From contig NZ_FPBP01000001.1 of the NCBI RefSeq assembly GCF_900116705.1, positions 496,001 to 560,000 of the forward strand: 64,000 nucleotides of DNA, read 5' to 3'. This stretch comes from Halomonas korlensis. Its GTDB lineage: Bacteria; Pseudomonadota; Gammaproteobacteria; Pseudomonadales; Halomonadaceae. This document shows, piece by piece, positions 1 to 9,055 of the stretch. The number at the start of each line of letters is the position of its first letter. The stretch's first letter is position 1. Made by a program: the position numbers and the translations under genes. The notes beneath the pieces were generated by a model, which was not told the DNA's origin, did not search any database, and saw only the letters and a list, made by a program, of their open reading frames with translations.

Positions 1-507
1 GATGCCATCACCAAGCAGATTAAGAAACTGATCAAGACGTTCGATATCCAGTTCGGACTGATCCATCCCGAATACTTCGTGGCGGCAGATGGCGAGATGT
101 ACTTCGGCGAGGTCGCCTATCGCCCGCCCGGTTTCAAGGCCTTCGAGCTCATCGAGCGCGCCTACGGGTTCAGTGCCTATCAGGCATCGATGCTGGTCTT
201 CGATCCCAAGAGCACCAAGGAGGAGGTCGAAGCCTTCTTCCCCCGCGAAGTGGTCGACGCGAAAGGCTATGCCGGGTGTTTTGGCGTGTATCCACGGCGT
301 CGTGTCGTCAGCAAGCTGGAGATGCCCAAGGAAACCATCGAGCACCCGTACTTCGAATCTCACGAGCTGGTGGCGCCGGCTGAAGAGACAGTGCCGGACC
401 GCTCGGCCTTCGGCACGCACTGGGGCCTCGTGTTCTTCTTCGGTGACGATCCAATCAAGATGCGGGATCTGCTCAAGGCGCAAGAGGAACTGGACTTCTA
501 CGTCTAG
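1..507 (+). CDS. ATP-grasp family protein, C-terminal part (5' end outside window)
   Basis: The frame is open from base 1, so this is the 3' part of a longer gene. It matches the C-terminal 40% of the full-length ATP-grasp protein at 50939-52162; 110 of 142 aligned residues are identical by eye and both end in EELDFYV. It carries the last ATP-grasp segment, GLIHPEYF then GEVAYRPPG. In most ATP-grasp enzymes the latter reads E-x-N-x-R, so the usual metal-ligand Asn is Ala here, as in the paralogue. ATP-grasp enzymes join a carboxylate to an amine or thiol via an acyl phosphate; the substrate is unknown. Unlike the paralogue, no cysteine-peptidase-like gene follows. The next gene is convergent. 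Confidence 0.85.
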   Translation, partial: DAITKQIKKLIKTFDIQFGLIHPEYFVAADGEMYFGEVAYRPPGFKAFELIERAYGFSAYQASMLVFDPKSTKEEVEAFFPREVVDAKGYAGCFGVYPRRRVVSKLEMPKETIEHPYFESHELVAPAEETVPDRSAFGTHWGLVFFFGDDPIKMRDLLKAQEELDFYV

Positions 508-550
508 AGACTCGTTCAAGATCGTCTCGTAACCAGACGAGATGTGACAA

Positions 551-574
551 CGGGCAGGGCCTATGCCCTGCCCG
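551..574. terminator. Hairpin between convergent genes
   Basis: A perfect 10-bp inverted repeat (CGGGCAGGGC / GCCCTGCCCG, loop CTAT) lies between the ATP-grasp gene end (507) and the convergent membrane-protein gene end (595). Neither side has a clear T run, so it is a stem-loop stop or 3'-end protector rather than a textbook intrinsic terminator. Confidence 0.5.
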
Positions 575-594
575 CTGCACGGCACCTGACGCCG

Positions 595-1755
595 CTATTC
601 ACCGCGCCGATCGAGGATACGATATGCGTGCGGTAACTCATCGCGCCTGTCCGCCGGGCTGAAGCGACCCGCCAGCCGATCGCCCGCGGCCATGGCGCTG
701 GCCATGGTCCTGGCTTCGAACGTCTCGATAAGTGCCTGGTGCGCACGGTCGATCTCGTCAAGCAAGTGAGCCTGCATGGCCGGTCGATGACGCGCCTCCT
801 GTAGCTTGAGGAGCGCATATTCACTGCCGGCGAAACCGGCCAGTGTCACAGCAGTCGTGGCCGCCCCTGCCAGCAACGCTCCTGGGCCGCTCGGCGCAGT
901 GGCAGCCGCCACCACGCCACCCGACGTCAGCGAGCGAGCGGTGCTCACTCCCAGGCGCGCCAGCAGGCCGCGCATCGCCATGCGACCGCCCTGCATCACA
1001 ACGGCAGCGCCGAGACGCCGGGCGAGGGCTCGCCCCGTCAACATGCCAAGGCTGGCACCCCCTGCCGTGGCCGCGCGCCAGCGCGTCATGTCCATTTCTT
1101 CGCTCAGCGATCGATTCAGCACCTCGTCGAGGTCGAGCACGTACACTGCTGTGGCCGGCCGAGCGTCTTCCTGCATGCTGACCTGACGAGGCGCATAGCG
1201 CTCGTAAAGCTGTTGTGTCAGTTGATCTACCAGACGCTGCTGCATGCCGGCCAGCTGCTTCGGATAAGCCCGCTGCAGCTCGGCCAGGGCTTGCTCGATG
1301 CCGCTCGGCGTGACCAGTCGCTCGTGAAGCTGGGCCTCAAGCCATGGCTCGACATCATCGACCAGCGTCATGCCCAGGCGCGCATAGCTACCCGATAGCG
1401 AAAAATACCAGTCCAGATAACCCGGCACCGCCGCCTCGAGAGGCGCGAAGGTTATCGCCAGACGCATTCTGATCCAGGGTCGCATACGCGCCATCAGCCG
1501 CGCCTCGATATCTTCTGTCACCTCCTGCATGTCGCGGTCCAGCGCGGCGTGCGTCTTGGCGTCCAGGGTCAACGGCTGTCCATTGACGATCACGCGGTAG
1601 AGCGGGTCATCGGTGCGCTGCTCCAGCAAGCGCTGACCCATGCCAAGCAACAGCATCAGCCCCAGGACTACCAGCAACGATAGCCCCCAGCGGCCCCAAG
1701 CGCGTGGCAGATCTTGGCCTGCGGTCCTCGAGGAGGAAATATCGCCACGGCTCAT
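595..1755 (-). CDS. Unrecognised membrane-anchored protein
   Basis: 386 residues; I do not recognise the family. One hydrophobic segment lies near residues 22-44. A largely helical region with many charged residues follows (about 60-220), then a Gly/Ala-rich hydrophobic stretch (about 225-320) that could cross the membrane two or more times. The C-terminus is charged. The start ATG overlaps the stop of the upstream membrane-protein gene (ATGA), which indicates translational coupling. It is the last gene of an operon that starts with an amidase. No catalytic motif was seen. Confidence 0.7.
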   Translation of the reverse strand: MSRGDISSSRTAGQDLPRAWGRWGLSLLVVLGLMLLLGMGQRLLEQRTDDPLYRVIVNGQPLTLDAKTHAALDRDMQEVTEDIEARLMARMRPWIRMRLAITFAPLEAAVPGYLDWYFSLSGSYARLGMTLVDDVEPWLEAQLHERLVTPSGIEQALAELQRAYPKQLAGMQQRLVDQLTQQLYERYAPRQVSMQEDARPATAVYVLDLDEVLNRSLSEEMDMTRWRAATAGGASLGMLTGRALARRLGAAVVMQGGRMAMRGLLARLGVSTARSLTSGGVVAAATAPSGPGALLAGAATTAVTLAGFAGSEYALLKLQEARHRPAMQAHLLDEIDRAHQALIETFEARTMASAMAAGDRLAGRFSPADRRDELPHAYRILDRRGE

Positions 1756-2603
1756 GATGACTCATGACCTCCCGACCGCTCGGCGTCCACATCGTCATGG
1801 CGCCCTTCTCGCCGCAGCACATCGGCACCGACCAACAGGCGGACATAGGCCCAGGCGAATGCACTCTGGGTCAGCAGTAACAGCACCCAACCCAACAAGG
1901 CGGCGGGGTTGGTGACCTGAAGGTTCTGCACGGCGTTCTGCATGACCCATATCTGAGTGATCTCGGCGGTGCTGCCCAGACGCACGAAGAACCCCAGCAG
2001 CGAGTCGTTCTCGCGACCCTGTAAATGGTCGAGCAACGCCTCTTCCCAGCTTAGTCCCACTAAATAGGGTTGGGGTAACCAGAGGGCGGCCATCACCAAC
2101 GCGATTATCAGCAAGCCAGCGGTGGGCAGCATCAACAGCCGGCGGGTTACCGCTGCCACGTGGCGCGCAATCACATGACGTGCCAGCCGTCGGCGCAGCA
2201 AGTGTCTCGCCACCACCATGACCACCGCCCCCAGGAGCAGCAGCGGCCAATAAACCAGCGGCAGCAGACGCAGCTCGACCAACAGCACCAGCGCCAGCCC
2301 CGCGCCCATCAGCTGATGACGCACCACCATCACTACGCCACCGCGCAACCAGCGATGCCAGGGAGACCCTTCACGCAGGTACTGCCCCAGCCAGGCACGG
2401 CGACGCAGCCGGGCCGATTCGAGACTGCCCGCCACGATCAATTGCGTGGCGATCACCCATACCGGCACAAAGAACGCCTCGGCGAAGGCGAGTCCCGTCA
2501 ATGACCACAGCAGCAGGACCCCGAGCACGAGCCCCAGATGCGCGTGCCGACCACACAGTTCAAGGAGTCGTTCCCATGACGGTGTCTGCAACCGTGGCAA
2601 CAT
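1752..2603 (-). CDS. Unrecognised polytopic membrane protein
   Basis: 283 residues with about six hydrophobic segments, including residues 23-60, 100-140, 155-175 and 235-260. A basic Arg-rich loop sits between the early segments and a charged tail (RREGRHDDVDAERSGG) follows the last. No family recognised. It begins 15 bp after the amidase stop and overlaps the next gene by 4 bp, so the three genes form one transcription unit. The close coupling to the 386-residue protein suggests that the two membrane proteins act together. Confidence 0.7.
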   Translation of the reverse strand: MLPRLQTPSWERLLELCGRHAHLGLVLGVLLLWSLTGLAFAEAFFVPVWVIATQLIVAGSLESARLRRRAWLGQYLREGSPWHRWLRGGVVMVVRHQLMGAGLALVLLVELRLLPLVYWPLLLLGAVVMVVARHLLRRRLARHVIARHVAAVTRRLLMLPTAGLLIIALVMAALWLPQPYLVGLSWEEALLDHLQGRENDSLLGFFVRLGSTAEITQIWVMQNAVQNLQVTNPAALLGWVLLLLTQSAFAWAYVRLLVGADVLRREGRHDDVDAERSGGHESS

Positions 2604-2618
2604 GGACGCGTCGACCGC

Positions 2619-3878
2619 TTATCCAGCCGGGGATCGCATCAGGGTTCGCGCGATCGACAACAAGCGGTCGTCGCCATAGCGATCGCCGATCAGCTGGACG
2701 CCTACCGGCAATCCTTGCTCGCCCTGGCCGATCGGCAGATTGAGGCAAGGCACCCCCAGCAGGGTCCAGGCACGACAGAATAGCGGATCGCCGGTGGCAT
2801 CCAGCCCCCTTGGCGCCACCCCTGGCGCGCTGGCGGCGAGAACCACGTCGACCTCTTCCTCGAAGCTGCGGGAAAGCACCTGGCGCAGCTCGGCCGTGGC
2901 GATCTGACCCTCTCGGTAACGCGCGTAGGTAAGCGCCTGGCCTTGCTGGATCAGCTCGACCAGTGTTGGTCCCATCTGATGGGCATGGCGCTGATACTCG
3001 CTGGCCAGGCTCTGGGCAGCCTCATAGGCCAAGACGACCTTCTGGTGCTCGACCAGGGCATCGAAGCGGATATCGAGCGGCAGGGCGAAAACGCTGGCAC
3101 CGGCCTGCTCGAACCTTTCGTGTGCCTGGCGAAGTGCCTGGATCACATCGGCACTCAGTGTCTCGTCACCGGGCAGGCTGCGCACCCCGACGCGAATACC
3201 CGAAAGATCCGGCAGCGCTTCGATGGCCGGGGCCCGCGTCAGCGTCGAATAGGTGGTGCAGATATCTTCGATATGCCTGGCGAACCAGCCCAGGGTATCC
3301 AGCGACGGGGCAAAGGGCTTGATCCCGGCCATGCTGACCGTGCCGAAGGTCGGCTTGAAGCCATAGATACCACAGTAACTCGCCGGGCGAATGATGCTGC
3401 CCGCGGTCTGGGTGCCGAGTGCCAGGGGCGCCATGCCATCGGCCACCGCCGCCGCGGAGCCGCTCGAGGACCCTCCCGGTGTGCGCGAGATATCGTGGGG
3501 GTTGCGGGTCTTGCCGGGCGTGAAATAGGCGAACTCGGTGGATACGGTCTTGCCCATCATCAGCGCCCCCTGCTGCTGCAGGAGCGTCACCACCGCCGCG
3601 TCGACCAGAGCGCCATCGCTCTTCAGGTAGCCCCCGGTCCCCCAGGCAGTCGGCATATCACAGGTGTCGATGATGTCCTTGATGCCCACGGGAACACCAC
3701 GCAGCGCCCCCTCGGCAGGAACCTGCTCTACCTCGGGGCCGAGGAACTCCCACGCCTGGACTTCAGGTTCGCGTGCCGCGATACGCTCGCGGCAGGTTTG
3801 CCACCAGTCGAGCGGCTCTGCCTCGCCGGTGGCAAGGCGCGCCTGGAAGGCGTCGATACTCATTTCATGTAGCTGCAA
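2619..3878 (-). CDS. Amidase signature family hydrolase
   Basis: Amidase-signature enzyme that hydrolyses a C-N amide bond through a Ser-cisSer-Lys triad. Visible are the Lys motif GVPVGIKDIID, the Gly/Ser-rich signature GGSSSGSAAAVADG and the nucleophile segment TQTAGSIIRPASYCG. The family includes GatA, but no GatB or GatC lies nearby and the protein is short (about 419 residues), so a free-standing small-molecule amidase is likelier. The chosen start is a TTG at 3878, placed 6 nt after GGGGAG; an ATG at 3863 is the alternative. First gene of an operon with two membrane proteins. Confidence 0.85.
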   Translation of the reverse strand: MQLHEMSIDAFQARLATGEAEPLDWWQTCRERIAAREPEVQAWEFLGPEVEQVPAEGALRGVPVGIKDIIDTCDMPTAWGTGGYLKSDGALVDAAVVTLLQQQGALMMGKTVSTEFAYFTPGKTRNPHDISRTPGGSSSGSAAAVADGMAPLALGTQTAGSIIRPASYCGIYGFKPTFGTVSMAGIKPFAPSLDTLGWFARHIEDICTTYSTLTRAPAIEALPDLSGIRVGVRSLPGDETLSADVIQALRQAHERFEQAGASVFALPLDIRFDALVEHQKVVLAYEAAQSLASEYQRHAHQMGPTLVELIQQGQALTYARYREGQIATAELRQVLSRSFEEEVDVVLAASAPGVAPRGLDATGDPLFCRAWTLLGVPCLNLPIGQGEQGLPVGVQLIGDRYGDDRLLSIARTLMRSPAG

Positions 3879-4036
3879 GTCACTCTCCCCTATGGTGGCA
3901 TCCCGGCGGCACCGGTCATGCCCAAGGTAGTGCAAGACAGGGCTGGATGGTGTCTCGACGCGGCCGGAGTTATGGTGGTCGCCAATGGAAGAGTCACAAG
4001 GTGCCTCCCCGTGTGCCGGAAAGGCAAGGGGGCGAC

Positions 4037-5116
4037 TCAGGGCAGAATGACGGTAAGGCCAGGCACCACCCTATCCGGATTCTCGATGATGTGCTGGTTG
4101 GCCTGGTAAATAGTTGGCCAGCGCCTGGCATCACCGTAGTAGCGCCGAGCCACATTACCCAAGGTCTCTCCCGATTCTACGGTGTAGATCGTTCCCCCTT
4201 GTACCCGTGTCACCAGGGACTGTTCACGCCGCAGGTCCGACACGATGGCATCGTACTCGGCTTGCGGATCGTCGGCGTCGCTGCGACTGCGGCGCAGCGC
4301 TTCGTGGGCGGTGTGGAGTCGAGAAGCCTGTTTGGACGCGGCCGCTTGGGCACTATCGAGGTCAAGCTCGCCCCCTTCTGAGGCGGGGAGCAGAGCGCGA
4401 AGCTGCTCGACTTCGGTCTGCAGGGGAGTCACGGTGTCGCTGCGCACCTCGGCCAGTTCGGCATCCAACTCGTTGCGCTCGGTGCGGACCTGGGACAGTT
4501 CGGCATCCAGCTCGTCACGCTCGGAGCGAACTTCGGCCAGTTCGACATCCGATGCTTCGCGCAATTGCGCGAGATCCGCCTCCAGGCCGTTTATGCGTTC
4601 TTCCAGCGCCGCTATATCCGACTCGCGTGCTTGCCTTGTTTCCTCGCTACGCTCTAGCTCATCGCGGGCTTCCGCGAGTTCCTGCTGGATGCTGTCGCGC
4701 TCGGCTTCCAGGGATTGACGCTGCGCGAGGGCGTCCTTCACCTCTGCCTGTGCTTGCTCCGCCTCAGACCTTGCAGCCGCGATGGCATCCTCGGCCTGCT
4801 CGCGCTGCTGTTCAGCTTCCGATACCCGGGATTCGAGTGCTTCCCGTTCAGATTCGCTGTCAGCAAGCCGATCCTCAAGGGCCACAAGCGCCGTGTTCGT
4901 TCGTTCGAGCTCGTCCTCAAGGTTGCGATAATCACTCGTCAACTTTTGCAGGCGAACATCGGGCTCGGCCACTTCGGTAGATTCACCGGTATTCTGCTCG
5001 GGTTCGGCGAGTAGATAACTGGGCAGGACAGCAAGTGAGATTGCCGATGCCATGGCTATCGCCAGGGGGGTTCGGCGTGGTTTGCTTCGGCACGTCTGGG
5101 ACAGGGTGTCGCTCAT
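4037..5116 (-). CDS. Secreted coiled-coil protein with C-terminal LysM domain
   Basis: 359 residues. An N-terminal basic segment plus hydrophobic stretch (AIAMASAISLAVLPSYLLA) looks like a signal peptide. Residues 45-285 are a long Glu/Arg/Ala-rich coiled coil with repeated motifs (SEVRSERDELDAELSQ-like). The C-terminus is a LysM module (YTVESGETLGNVARRYYGD ... PDRVVPGLTVILP), which binds peptidoglycan glycan chains. The ATG at 5116 follows AGGAGA by 6 nt and fits the signal peptide. A role as a periplasmic or envelope scaffold on peptidoglycan is inferred from architecture only. Confidence 0.85.
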   Translation of the reverse strand: MSDTLSQTCRSKPRRTPLAIAMASAISLAVLPSYLLAEPEQNTGESTEVAEPDVRLQKLTSDYRNLEDELERTNTALVALEDRLADSESEREALESRVSEAEQQREQAEDAIAAARSEAEQAQAEVKDALAQRQSLEAERDSIQQELAEARDELERSEETRQARESDIAALEERINGLEADLAQLREASDVELAEVRSERDELDAELSQVRTERNELDAELAEVRSDTVTPLQTEVEQLRALLPASEGGELDLDSAQAAASKQASRLHTAHEALRRSRSDADDPQAEYDAIVSDLRREQSLVTRVQGGTIYTVESGETLGNVARRYYGDARRWPTIYQANQHIIENPDRVVPGLTVILP

Positions 5117-5461
5117 GTAGGTCTCCTGTGGCTGACTAGGGACATCAGACGACAAATGCCGACAAACATCGGCAAGAGGTGCGAGCTTTGGGCAGGGTGG
5201 GGGGAGTGCGCCACAGCGCCGCAATGCGTCGTCAACCACTCGAGTCTAGATAATTGCTACCGCTTTCGCTGCATTAGTAAATTACGCTCGTTGGGATTAG
5301 ATCTCTCAGAGCTTGGTGTCAACAAATGCATCTTTGCGAAGTGCGCCCGAGCCACTCTCGGTCAATTAACACTTCGGATCAGGCGTAACGCTGGTTCGAG
5401 GGACTGGTCAGGCTTTCAAGGCTTGAACCTCGAGGCTTGGGAACACCCTGGGGTTATCGAA
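5117..5461. other. Intergenic region, 345 bp
   Basis: Spacer downstream of the TauE/SafE gene and upstream of the LysM gene, both minus strand. It is more AT-rich than its surroundings around 5240-5350. I see no convincing ORF, RNA gene or strong terminator. It should contain the promoter of the LysM gene, but no -35/-10 pair stands out. Confidence 0.4.
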
Positions 5462-6250
5462 TCACACCACCAGCCTCAACCCGATCGCCAGGATTAACAA
5501 CGAAAACAGTCTTTTCAGCAGTGTCGAGGGTAAATAGTGCGCCGCCATGACGCCCAGCCTGGCGCTGGGTACGCTGCATACCACCATCCCTAGAAACGCT
5601 GGCCAGTAGAGATATCCCGTGGCATAGGCCGGCAGCGTCGCTTCATCCAGCCCCGTGACCAAAAAGGTCAAGGCGCCGAACACGGCGATGGGAAAACCGC
5701 ACGCGGCCGAGGTGCCGATGGCACGTTTCAACGTGGCACCCGAGCGTACCAGCCAGGGCACACTGAGTACCCCGCCCCCCACGCCGAACAATGCCGAAAA
5801 GGCGCCGATCACCGTGCCGGCAACGCCCATGGCCCAACGGTCGGCGCCTTCTTCCGAAGTAGGCGGCATTTTCGTTACCATCATCCGCACGGCAACGACA
5901 ATCAGAAAAAGCCCAAATAACAGCTCGAGCATGGCGGCCTGGATAAGACTCGCGATGACGCCGCCCAGCACGGCGCCTGCGATCAGGCCCGGCAGCATGC
6001 CAGCCAGCATGTTTCGCGATACCGCACCCTTCAGCCAGTGACCGAACGCCGAAGAAGCACCGGTGACGGCAATCGTGGCAAGCGACGTCCCGATCGCCAT
6101 ATGAATCACCAGCGACTCGTCGATGCCCTGGGCCTTGAGTCCGAAGATCAGTGCCGGGACGATCACGACGCCGCCGCCAATGCCGAACAGTCCCGCAATA
6201 AAGCCCGCCACAGCGCCGACCGAGAAGAGGAACATGAGACTTGCGAGCAT
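5462..6250 (-). CDS. TauE/SafE-family membrane exporter
   Basis: 262 residues, about eight hydrophobic segments, with the two family Gly-rich repeats: GLFGIGGGVVIVPALI near the N-terminus and ALFGVGGGVLSVPWLV in the second half. The family exports sulfur-containing organic anions such as sulfite or sulfoacetate, but substrates are rarely known and cannot be read here. It starts 72 bp after the SDR stop on the same strand and may be co-transcribed with it. Confidence 0.9.
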   Translation of the reverse strand: MLASLMFLFSVGAVAGFIAGLFGIGGGVVIVPALIFGLKAQGIDESLVIHMAIGTSLATIAVTGASSAFGHWLKGAVSRNMLAGMLPGLIAGAVLGGVIASLIQAAMLELLFGLFLIVVAVRMMVTKMPPTSEEGADRWAMGVAGTVIGAFSALFGVGGGVLSVPWLVRSGATLKRAIGTSAACGFPIAVFGALTFLVTGLDEATLPAYATGYLYWPAFLGMVVCSVPSARLGVMAAHYLPSTLLKRLFSLLILAIGLRLVV

Positions 6251-6322
6251 CGAGGACGCCTGGTCTGGAAGATGAAGGGGGAGCCGCCGAGAGCCCCACC
6301 ATGCTGGACAGACTCGGTGACC

Positions 6323-7090
6323 TCACTGCATCCGAATTCCGCCGTCCAGGCGAATGACCTCTCCATTGAGCATGGCATTGGTGATGATCTGCTCGGCCAG
6401 GCGGGCGAACTCTTCGGGCTTACCGAGCCGCTTGGGGAAAGGCACTGCCGCGGCCAGGGCCTGGGCGGCTTCATCGGGGATCGCACTCATCATCGGCGTC
6501 TCGAACACGCCGGGGGCAATGGCCATGACACGCACGCCGTGTCGCGACAACTCGCGGGCCGCTGGGAGACTCATGCCCACCACCCCGGCCTTGGAAGCGC
6601 TATAGGCGCACTGCCCCACCTGACCGTCAAAGGCGGCCACCGAAGCCGTATTGATGAGCACCCCGCGTTCGCCGTCCTCGCCCGCCGGGTTCTTGGCCAT
6701 GGCGACGGCGGCCAGTCGCATCACGTTGAAGGTGCCGACCAGATTGATTTGCACGGTGCGGCTGTAGGCGTCGAGGTCGGCGGGATTGCCCTCGCGGTCG
6801 ACCAGCTTGGCCACGCTGACCACGCCGGCGCAGTGCACCACGCCCGCGAGGCCGCGCTCGCCACCGAGCTCGAGGGCGACATTAATGGCCGCCTGGATGT
6901 CCTCCCCCGAGGTGACGTCGCCGCGCACCGCACGGGCAGCAACGCCCAGACGCTCGGCATGGGCGTCGACGGCGTCGCTGAGGTCGCAAAGCACGACCCG
7001 GCCACCGCCGGCGACCAGCCGCTCGGCGGTGGCCGCCCCCAGCCCGGAGGCGGCCCCGGTGATCAGGAAGGTGTTGTCCTTCACTTGCAT
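6323..7090 (-). CDS. SDR dehydrogenase, 3-hydroxyacyl-CoA dehydrogenase type II-like
   Basis: 255-residue classical short-chain dehydrogenase. The NAD-binding motif TGAASGLG, the catalytic Ser region NTASVAAFDGQ and the YSASK Tyr-Lys pair are all present. The overall sequence resembles the HSD10 (type 2 3-hydroxyacyl-CoA dehydrogenase) subgroup. It starts 20 bp after the acyl-CoA synthetase gene, and a thiolase lies divergently. The set could perform activation, 3-hydroxyacyl oxidation and thiolysis of a short or branched acyl-CoA. The exact substrate is inferred only. Confidence 0.88.
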   Translation of the reverse strand: MQVKDNTFLITGAASGLGAATAERLVAGGGRVVLCDLSDAVDAHAERLGVAARAVRGDVTSGEDIQAAINVALELGGERGLAGVVHCAGVVSVAKLVDREGNPADLDAYSRTVQINLVGTFNVMRLAAVAMAKNPAGEDGERGVLINTASVAAFDGQVGQCAYSASKAGVVGMSLPAARELSRHGVRVMAIAPGVFETPMMSAIPDEAAQALAAAVPFPKRLGKPEEFARLAEQIITNAMLNGEVIRLDGGIRMQ

Positions 7091-7110
7091 GTTGGATTCC
7101 TCGGGGCTCG

Positions 7111-8769
7111 TCAGTTGGCCGTCTCGGCGGCGTTGGCGCGTAGCTTGAAGCGCTGGATCTTGCCACTTGGGGTCTTGGGCAGCATGTCGATGAACTCGAT
7201 CACCCGCGGGTAGGCGTGGGTGGAGAGCCGCTCGCGCACCAACTGACGGATCTCCTCGGCCAGCGCATCGCTTGGCTCGTAGCCCTCGCGCAGCACCACG
7301 TAGGACTTGATGATCGCGCCGCGGACCTCGTCGGGCTGGCCCACCGCCGCGGACTCGGCCACCGCCGGGTGGGTCATCACGCTGTTCTCGACGTCGGTGG
7401 GGCCCACCCGGTAGCCGGCGGTGGTGATGATATCGTCGTCACGGCCGGCGAACTGGAAGGTGCCATCCGCGTTCTTGATCACCACGTCACCGGTCAGGTA
7501 GTAGCCTTCGGCGAAGGGATGCTTCTCCTGCCAGGTGTAGCCGGCGAAGAAATGCGCCGGGGAGTTCTTGATGTCCACCGCCAGCACGCCCGGCTCGCCC
7601 GGGGGCAACTCCTCGTACTCGGCGTCGAGGATCGCCAGACGGTAGCCGGGCATCGGCACGCCCATGGCGCCGACATGCTTGGGATGGACCAGGGCATGGT
7701 GGTTATTACAGGTCATGCCGGTCTCGGTCTGACCGTAGTGATCCATGACCGTGCAACCCAGCGAGCGCTCCACCCAGTTCACCACCTCGGTGTTGAGCGG
7801 TTCACCGGCGGAGCTCGCCGCACGCAGCTCCAGGGCCTGATGGGCATCGTCGAACAGGCCGGAGGCCTTCATCAGACGATAGGCGGTGGGTGCGGCGGCG
7901 AAGTTGGTAATGCGGTGACGCTTCATGAAGGCCAACGCCCCTTCGGCACTGAAGCCCGCCTCACAGAAGTGGGTGGTCACGCCCAGCAGCAACGGCCCGG
8001 CAATGGCGTAGTAAAGACCGTAGGCCCAGCCCGGGTCGGCCATGTTCCAGAAACGGTCGGACTCGCGCAGGTCGACAGCCAGCTCCATGTAAAGCGCGAA
8101 GGCCGGCATCGCGGCCAGTGACACCGCCACGCCCTTGGGCTTGCCCACGGTGCCGGAAGTGAACATCTGCAGGAAGGGCTCGTCGCGACCCAGTCGCGGC
8201 GGAGCGCCCCGGATGGGGGCATGGGCCAGGGCATCCTTCCAGTCCAGGTCGTCGCCGTGCTCGACGCTGGGCCCGCCCACGGCCAGCACCGGCGGGCACT
8301 GGGTCAGGCCATCGAACTTGAAGCGGTTGGCGTGATCGGTAATCACTAGCTTGGTATCGGCGCGCCCCAAGCGGTAGTCCACGGCGTCCGGGCCGAAGGC
8401 GGTGAACAGCGGCTGGTAGACGGCGCCGATGCGCCAGGTGGCCAGTACCGCCACCAACAGCTGCGGCGAACGGGGCAGCATGCAGGCAATACGGTCGCCA
8501 ACACCGAGGCCACGTTCGGCAAACCAGCCGGCGAGTCTCTCGCTATCGGCATCGAGTTCGGCGTAGGTTAATGTGTTGACGTTGCCCTGGGTGTCCTCGT
8601 GAACCAGGGCCGGCACCTCGCCGCGGCCGGCGCGCAGGTGACGCCCACAACAGGACTCGAAGGCGTTGGCCTTGCCATCTCGGTGATCATCGAGCCGAGC
8701 GATCACCTCGTCAATGGAGAAGGTTTCCAGGTAGGTACGGTACTCGGAAAGATTCGCTGGGGTGCTCAT
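7111..8769 (-). CDS. AMP-forming acyl-CoA synthetase
   Basis: About 552-residue ANL-superfamily adenylating enzyme that makes an acyl-AMP and then an acyl-CoA. The P-loop-like motif TSGTVGKPKGVAVS, the A5 motif DHYGQTETGM, the hinge YLTGDVVIKN ... GRDDDIITTAGYRVGP and the C-terminal lysine motif PKTPSGKIQRFKLR are complete. It resembles acetyl/medium-chain synthetases rather than FadD; a separate FadD lies at 35353. The ATG at 8769 is preferred to an upstream TTG because the latter adds an unconserved-looking N-terminus. It is divergent from the thiolase across 286 bp. Confidence 0.88.
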   Translation of the reverse strand: MSTPANLSEYRTYLETFSIDEVIARLDDHRDGKANAFESCCGRHLRAGRGEVPALVHEDTQGNVNTLTYAELDADSERLAGWFAERGLGVGDRIACMLPRSPQLLVAVLATWRIGAVYQPLFTAFGPDAVDYRLGRADTKLVITDHANRFKFDGLTQCPPVLAVGGPSVEHGDDLDWKDALAHAPIRGAPPRLGRDEPFLQMFTSGTVGKPKGVAVSLAAMPAFALYMELAVDLRESDRFWNMADPGWAYGLYYAIAGPLLLGVTTHFCEAGFSAEGALAFMKRHRITNFAAAPTAYRLMKASGLFDDAHQALELRAASSAGEPLNTEVVNWVERSLGCTVMDHYGQTETGMTCNNHHALVHPKHVGAMGVPMPGYRLAILDAEYEELPPGEPGVLAVDIKNSPAHFFAGYTWQEKHPFAEGYYLTGDVVIKNADGTFQFAGRDDDIITTAGYRVGPTDVENSVMTHPAVAESAAVGQPDEVRGAIIKSYVVLREGYEPSDALAEEIRQLVRERLSTHAYPRVIEFIDMLPKTPSGKIQRFKLRANAAETAN

Positions 8770-9055
8770 GGGGTGTCTACACTCTCGAGGTTTGTGCTTG
8801 TTGTCGGCCAAGACTGTGGCAAGAGCCGGCGCCGGCGTGCAGGCTCACCAGGCGGGTCGGCTCCTTGCGGCGCGGTGATACATTCATTACATTCATCGAC
8901 GGTCACCCCAGCAGCTTGGTTGCCTCGAGAGAACCATAGCCCTGACGAGAGGTCAACGCGACGTGCCGGGCATGATTTTCCAGGTATGCTCGCCTTACAG
9001 CCACACGCAGCATTTCGCCACGACCGCCATCTGCGGCCACCTCGGGAGTTCCCCT

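Noticed and set aside
6038-8121. Two long plus-strand open frames opposite the SDR and acyl-CoA synthetase genes
   Set aside because: No family features, and the minus-strand proteins are complete enzymes with catalytic motifs.
8825-8836. Palindrome GCCGGCGCCGGC in the acyl-CoA synthetase/thiolase spacer
   Set aside because: Short all-GC palindromes are expected by chance in this composition, and it is not placed over a visible promoter.
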